64,000 nt of DNA from Paenibacillus helianthi (GTDB lineage: Bacteria > Bacillota > Bacilli > Paenibacillales > Paenibacillaceae), in assembly GCF_001909055.1 (NCBI RefSeq), contig NZ_LVWI01000032.1:62001-126000 (forward strand), read 5' to 3'. Shown one piece after another: positions 60,878 through 64,000 of this stretch. Under the pieces are notes generated by a model that saw only the letters and a list, made by a program, of their open reading frames with translations, was not told the DNA's origin and did no database searches. The position numbers and the translations under genes are program-made. Every line of letters starts with the position of its first letter. The stretch's first letter is position 1.

Positions 60878-63826
60878 TCATATTTCATTTACCGTTCCCT
60901 GCATAACTGATTTAAGCAGTCCGCTAGCGCTACTTTGGTTATTTTTCAAGCAACGAGTATCCCCAAATACAAAGAAATGATCTTTGGCCCGCGATACAGC
61001 TACGTTCATGAGGCTCTTATTTGCATCAATAAAGTAGCACCCATCATTCACACCATACACTGTTGAAAGTATGATTATATTCCGTTCAGCACCCTGAAAT
61101 GTATGTACAGTGCCCACACCTATTTTTCTCCATAATTGAGGCATTTTTTTCTTTAATGCTGCTTTTATATATCCAACTTGAGATTTAAACGGCGTTATGA
61201 TTCCAATCAGATTATTCTCCGCATCTTCCGGGTATGCACTACGGATTGTATCAAAATGTTGATGCAGCCATTCAGCGATTTCAACTGCCTCCGTATGGTT
61301 ATACCTACTGGCTCCTTGTTTTTTTGATCTGTCGCTTTCAATTTGATGAAACCCCATTTGAGGCCATGCTTGCAGACGATGATTCTTACGGTTACCTCCC
61401 CTTCCTCTCATAGGAATGAGGTTTCCTCTATACACCAGCTTATTGCAATATTCTATTATTTCATTATAACAACGCCGATGTTCGGATAGAAACAAACCCT
61501 TCTCATCATATTTTTCATATTTACAGCTTTTTGAGGCAACCTTCATTACACTTGATCCGAAGCTGGTCAACCCAAGCTCTTCTAAATTACTGTATTCATC
61601 AACGGATTTAATCAAACTGCTAGTCAAGGCCAATGCCTTATCCAACGATTTGTTAACACTCCACACAGGTTCAATCTGATAAACGTCCCCGACGACAACC
61701 GCTTTCTTTGCGAGTGCGAATGCGCCAGCCGCAATTTCCGGTGATACTTGCCCAGCTTCATCTACAATTAACAAATCAATAAAGTTGTAAAGGAATGTAT
61801 TTTTCTGTTCTTTATATGCCATGAATTGCTTGGGAAGCATGTAGAATGTCATTACTAAGCAAGGCGTAATCAAAGAGAGTCTGTTATAAAATTTAAAAAG
61901 TACATTTTCATAATTTCTGCCTTTTTGCTTGTCACTCAGTTCATCTTCGCCGCTTGCCCACCTACATTCGAAGTAATGAACTGCCAACCAAAACTCACGG
62001 TAACGAATTTTCTTATCAATTAGTTCATTGATTGTATCCATCGAAATCTTATACATATCAGATTCGTGATCATGAAGGGTGACCCCGTGCTCTCTCAGTA
62101 TTTTCAATTGTTCGTCATACCTCTTAATCCAGTCCTCAATGAATTGTGCATCTTTTTGTAAGGATACAGATGAACTCCGGAGTTCAGAAATTTTGAGACT
62201 ATATATTTCCTTGATGTCTTCAACAGTCATATATTCATTAAGAAATGTAAGCTCATCCGTGGACATAAACAGCCTGAATTCCGTTTGAATTCTTTTGAGA
62301 TTTTTCCTAATTATTTTCGAGAAAAGTCTAACCAAGTAAGGCACTTTACTATATGTCGCTTCCCACCCAGATACTCTATCTTGATATCTATGAATTTGCT
62401 CTTCGAAACCATCTATCTTTTCCTTAAGCTTATCTAACTGCAGATTTATGGGGAAATCAGGATTATGGAATTGTTTAGACTCCTCACATAGAGCAAGTAG
62501 ATTTTTTTTATTTTCCTCCAAGAACAATAACTCGTGGTGAAGAGCAATGCGACACTCCCCCACTGTATTGAATTCTTTACTAAACAGTTTCCCGCATTGA
62601 TCTATTATTTTAGCTTTGGAATTATTAATATTCGTTTCCGTCTCGATATCTGATAAAAAGTATTCGCCTTTATTATTGGTGATTTGATAGCCTTGTGCCG
62701 CCTCCTTCACTTTCATTCCAGAAGGGAAATAAGTAGCAAAGCTATGAACACCTTCTATCCAACGTTCTTCAAGACTCGAATCAAACAATTTATTAATATT
62801 GCCAAAGGAGGCAATAATGTTCGTAACAGCTTGATTATTGGTTGATGTTGCTACAATTAGAGGCGGCTTTTCTTCTGAAATTGCTCTTTTCACATATGTA
62901 GCAGCAACTATAGATTGTAAGAGCGTGGTTTTCCCGGTTCCCGGGGGCCCGTTGACAGCCAGCACTTCACCGTTATTCATATTATTGTAATGATTAATGG
63001 CTTCTCTCTGAGAAGGAGATAGTGGGTACTCTCCACCCATTTGTCCAGCATGCAAATGCATATTAGACAGTGAATTAGGAATCAATGGCTCCGAGATCGC
63101 TTCTGATGTTGAAATGAAGGTGTCATATAAGGGCTTAGCCTGTGAATCTTCAAGGATGTGATTATACAGCCTCATAATATTAAATGTAGCATTAACTGTG
63201 TTATCAATAAAAAGATACATATTCTTTTCCAGTTCAATCTGAGTACGCTCTTCTTCATTAGTAATGCTGCTATCTTTAAATTTACTACTCGTTATCTTTT
63301 CATAAAACTCAATGACAAATGAGAGATAATCGCCCCAAGTTTTAATCAACTGTACTTGATCAACATGGTCGCTTATATAAGAATCAACATCACTTGCATT
63401 ACCGATAGCTAATTTAGGTTCTATCATCGGTTGCAAGTACTCTCTGGGGAACCATGGCAGCTTTTTATTATCCGAGTCAAATGAAAGGTAGCCGTTATCG
63501 TTTAATTTTGCAGGCACAAAAAACAGTCCTGTCAACTCGTCAATATCATCTTGTATTTTGGCACTTGCTTCATATATTGTCTTTACTGTTTTAATACAAG
63601 CAATGACGTTAATAGACGTTTTTTTAGACTTATAACCCTCATCATTGGAATCCTTATTAGCTTCAACAAAGACCTTCTCGCACACCCCACTATGAATTCT
63701 TCCCTCCAACAATTGAGAGGGCTCAATAATAAAAAAGGTGTCGTTTTTAAAATCCAAGCCTGTATTCGCCTGGGCTGCCACAGCACTTCTGAAATACTTT
63801 GTAACACTTTCTGCTTCTCTGCTCAT
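60878..63826 (-). CDS. UPF1-like superfamily 1 helicase (982 aa)
   Basis: A large soluble helicase of the DNA2/NAM7 (UPF1-like) group. After about 280 N-terminal residues comes the Q-like SPSQREAI and Walker A GPPGTGKT at 293-300, then motif Ia ATSTNNQAVTNI, a roughly 350-residue helical insertion with coiled-coil stretches, Walker B LLIVDEAGQ, motif III VVGDVYQIEP, and C-terminal motifs IITPFKSQ, VGTVHTFQGAERNIIILS and NVAVSRAKDHFFVFGD. AGGAG lies seven bases before the ATG. The sequence is more AT-rich than most of the window and lies next to a toxin locus, so acquired or defence-related origin is possible; no partner gene is visible. Confidence 0.85.
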   Translation of the reverse strand: MSREAESVTKYFRSAVAAQANTGLDFKNDTFFIIEPSQLLEGRIHSGVCEKVFVEANKDSNDEGYKSKKTSINVIACIKTVKTIYEASAKIQDDIDELTGLFFVPAKLNDNGYLSFDSDNKKLPWFPREYLQPMIEPKLAIGNASDVDSYISDHVDQVQLIKTWGDYLSFVIEFYEKITSSKFKDSSITNEEERTQIELEKNMYLFIDNTVNATFNIMRLYNHILEDSQAKPLYDTFISTSEAISEPLIPNSLSNMHLHAGQMGGEYPLSPSQREAINHYNNMNNGEVLAVNGPPGTGKTTLLQSIVAATYVKRAISEEKPPLIVATSTNNQAVTNIIASFGNINKLFDSSLEERWIEGVHSFATYFPSGMKVKEAAQGYQITNNKGEYFLSDIETETNINNSKAKIIDQCGKLFSKEFNTVGECRIALHHELLFLEENKKNLLALCEESKQFHNPDFPINLQLDKLKEKIDGFEEQIHRYQDRVSGWEATYSKVPYLVRLFSKIIRKNLKRIQTEFRLFMSTDELTFLNEYMTVEDIKEIYSLKISELRSSSVSLQKDAQFIEDWIKRYDEQLKILREHGVTLHDHESDMYKISMDTINELIDKKIRYREFWLAVHYFECRWASGEDELSDKQKGRNYENVLFKFYNRLSLITPCLVMTFYMLPKQFMAYKEQKNTFLYNFIDLLIVDEAGQVSPEIAAGAFALAKKAVVVGDVYQIEPVWSVNKSLDKALALTSSLIKSVDEYSNLEELGLTSFGSSVMKVASKSCKYEKYDEKGLFLSEHRRCYNEIIEYCNKLVYRGNLIPMRGRGGNRKNHRLQAWPQMGFHQIESDRSKKQGASRYNHTEAVEIAEWLHQHFDTIRSAYPEDAENNLIGIITPFKSQVGYIKAALKKKMPQLWRKIGVGTVHTFQGAERNIIILSTVYGVNDGCYFIDANKSLMNVAVSRAKDHFFVFGDTRCLKNNQSSASGLLKSVMQGTVNEI

Positions 63827-63925
63827 ATCAGACTCCTGAAATATATATTTAATCTTCTGCCATTAAGTATACCTAGAATAGGAATATTTGTAATAGATCT
63901 CACTAAATCTTCATCGTTGTACATC

Positions 63926-63968
63926 CAAAAAAGCGATACAGATAAACTCTGTACCGCTACGTTTTCTA
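63926..63968 (-). terminator. Probable terminator of a gene beyond the right edge
   Basis: On the minus strand AGCGGTACAGA and TCTGTATCGCT pair with one mismatch-like wobble around GTTTA, followed by TTTTTT. It would end a leftward gene lying outside the window. A 58-codon open frame also reads through it and ends in an ATGA overlap with the helicase start; the terminator reading is more likely. Confidence 0.6.
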
Positions 63969-64000
63969 TATCGTTTACTATTACCAATCCTTCACTCCTC

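Noticed and set aside
63823-63999. 58-codon minus-strand frame entering from the right edge and overlapping the helicase start by ATGA
   Set aside because: A strong stem with a run of six T lies inside it, which suits a terminator better than coding sequence; no family is recognisable. Kept only as a question in the helicase finding.

Overview
The window looks like chromosome from a Paenibacillus-type low-GC Gram-positive (Bacillota). The signs are strong AGGAGG-type ribosome binding sites, S-layer-homology (SLH) surface proteins, stalk-domain secreted proteins, a GH11 xylanase, GH112/GH105 sugar enzymes with AraC control, families such as DUF4003, DUF4317 and DUF4256, and a Rap/Phr-like signalling peptide at the left edge. 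I see no rRNA, complete tRNA, CRISPR array, intact insertion sequence or prophage. All family calls come from reading translations and recalling families; no search was run.

Layout. 1-370: the 3' end of a putative peptide receptor overlapping a 44-residue propeptide gene whose C-terminus resembles Paenibacillus Alo quorum-sensing peptides, then a terminator. 478-5127: the leftward pentose-phosphate operon zwf-tal-gnd with a divergent LysR regulator. 5446-16031: scattered small genes, including three acetyltransferase or glyoxalase-fold proteins, a stalk-domain secreted protein, a BlaI/M56-peptidase pair with its own operator, two unknowns, a ClbS-like gene that runs into a convergent lipoprotein gene through a 12-bp repeat, and a GT-C membrane glycosyltransferase coupled to that lipoprotein. 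Intergenic 12605-13452 holds repeats and a probable IS3-type remnant. 16031-20711: DUF4003 and an asymmetric heterodimeric ABC exporter. 20829-25357: a tandem acetyltransferase, a decayed esterase, a PhnB-like protein, a CDP-alcohol phosphatidyltransferase, an FGE-like lipoprotein and xylanase xynA, whose promoter has a catabolite-repression site in its spacer.

25659-39756: a 1122-residue HEAT-repeat protein, a CAP/SLH surface protein, a three-gene cluster of resistance-like enzymes (nucleotidyltransferase, serine beta-lactamase fold, phosphotransferase), a two-component system followed by a membrane S41 protease whose ribosome binding site is buried in an 18-bp hairpin, a DJ-1/PfpI protein and a frameshifted acetyltransferase. 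39808-45360: a leftward GH105-GH112 operon under a divergent AraC regulator, plus an MFS transporter. 45451-52108: DUF4317 and a 1747-residue SLH protein with three 468-bp tandem repeats. 52476-59851: acetyltransferase, DUF4256, a second ABC exporter pair, a MetE-C-like methyltransferase and an SPFH protein. 60436-64000: a type I toxin-antitoxin locus and a 982-residue UPF1-like helicase at the right edge.

The most interesting items are the Alo-like signalling peptide, the type I toxin-antitoxin locus, the hairpin controlling the S41 protease, the bidirectionally coding repeat beside the glycosyltransferase/lipoprotein pair, and the GH112/GH105 unit with its readable control region. None is proven here to be a new system.
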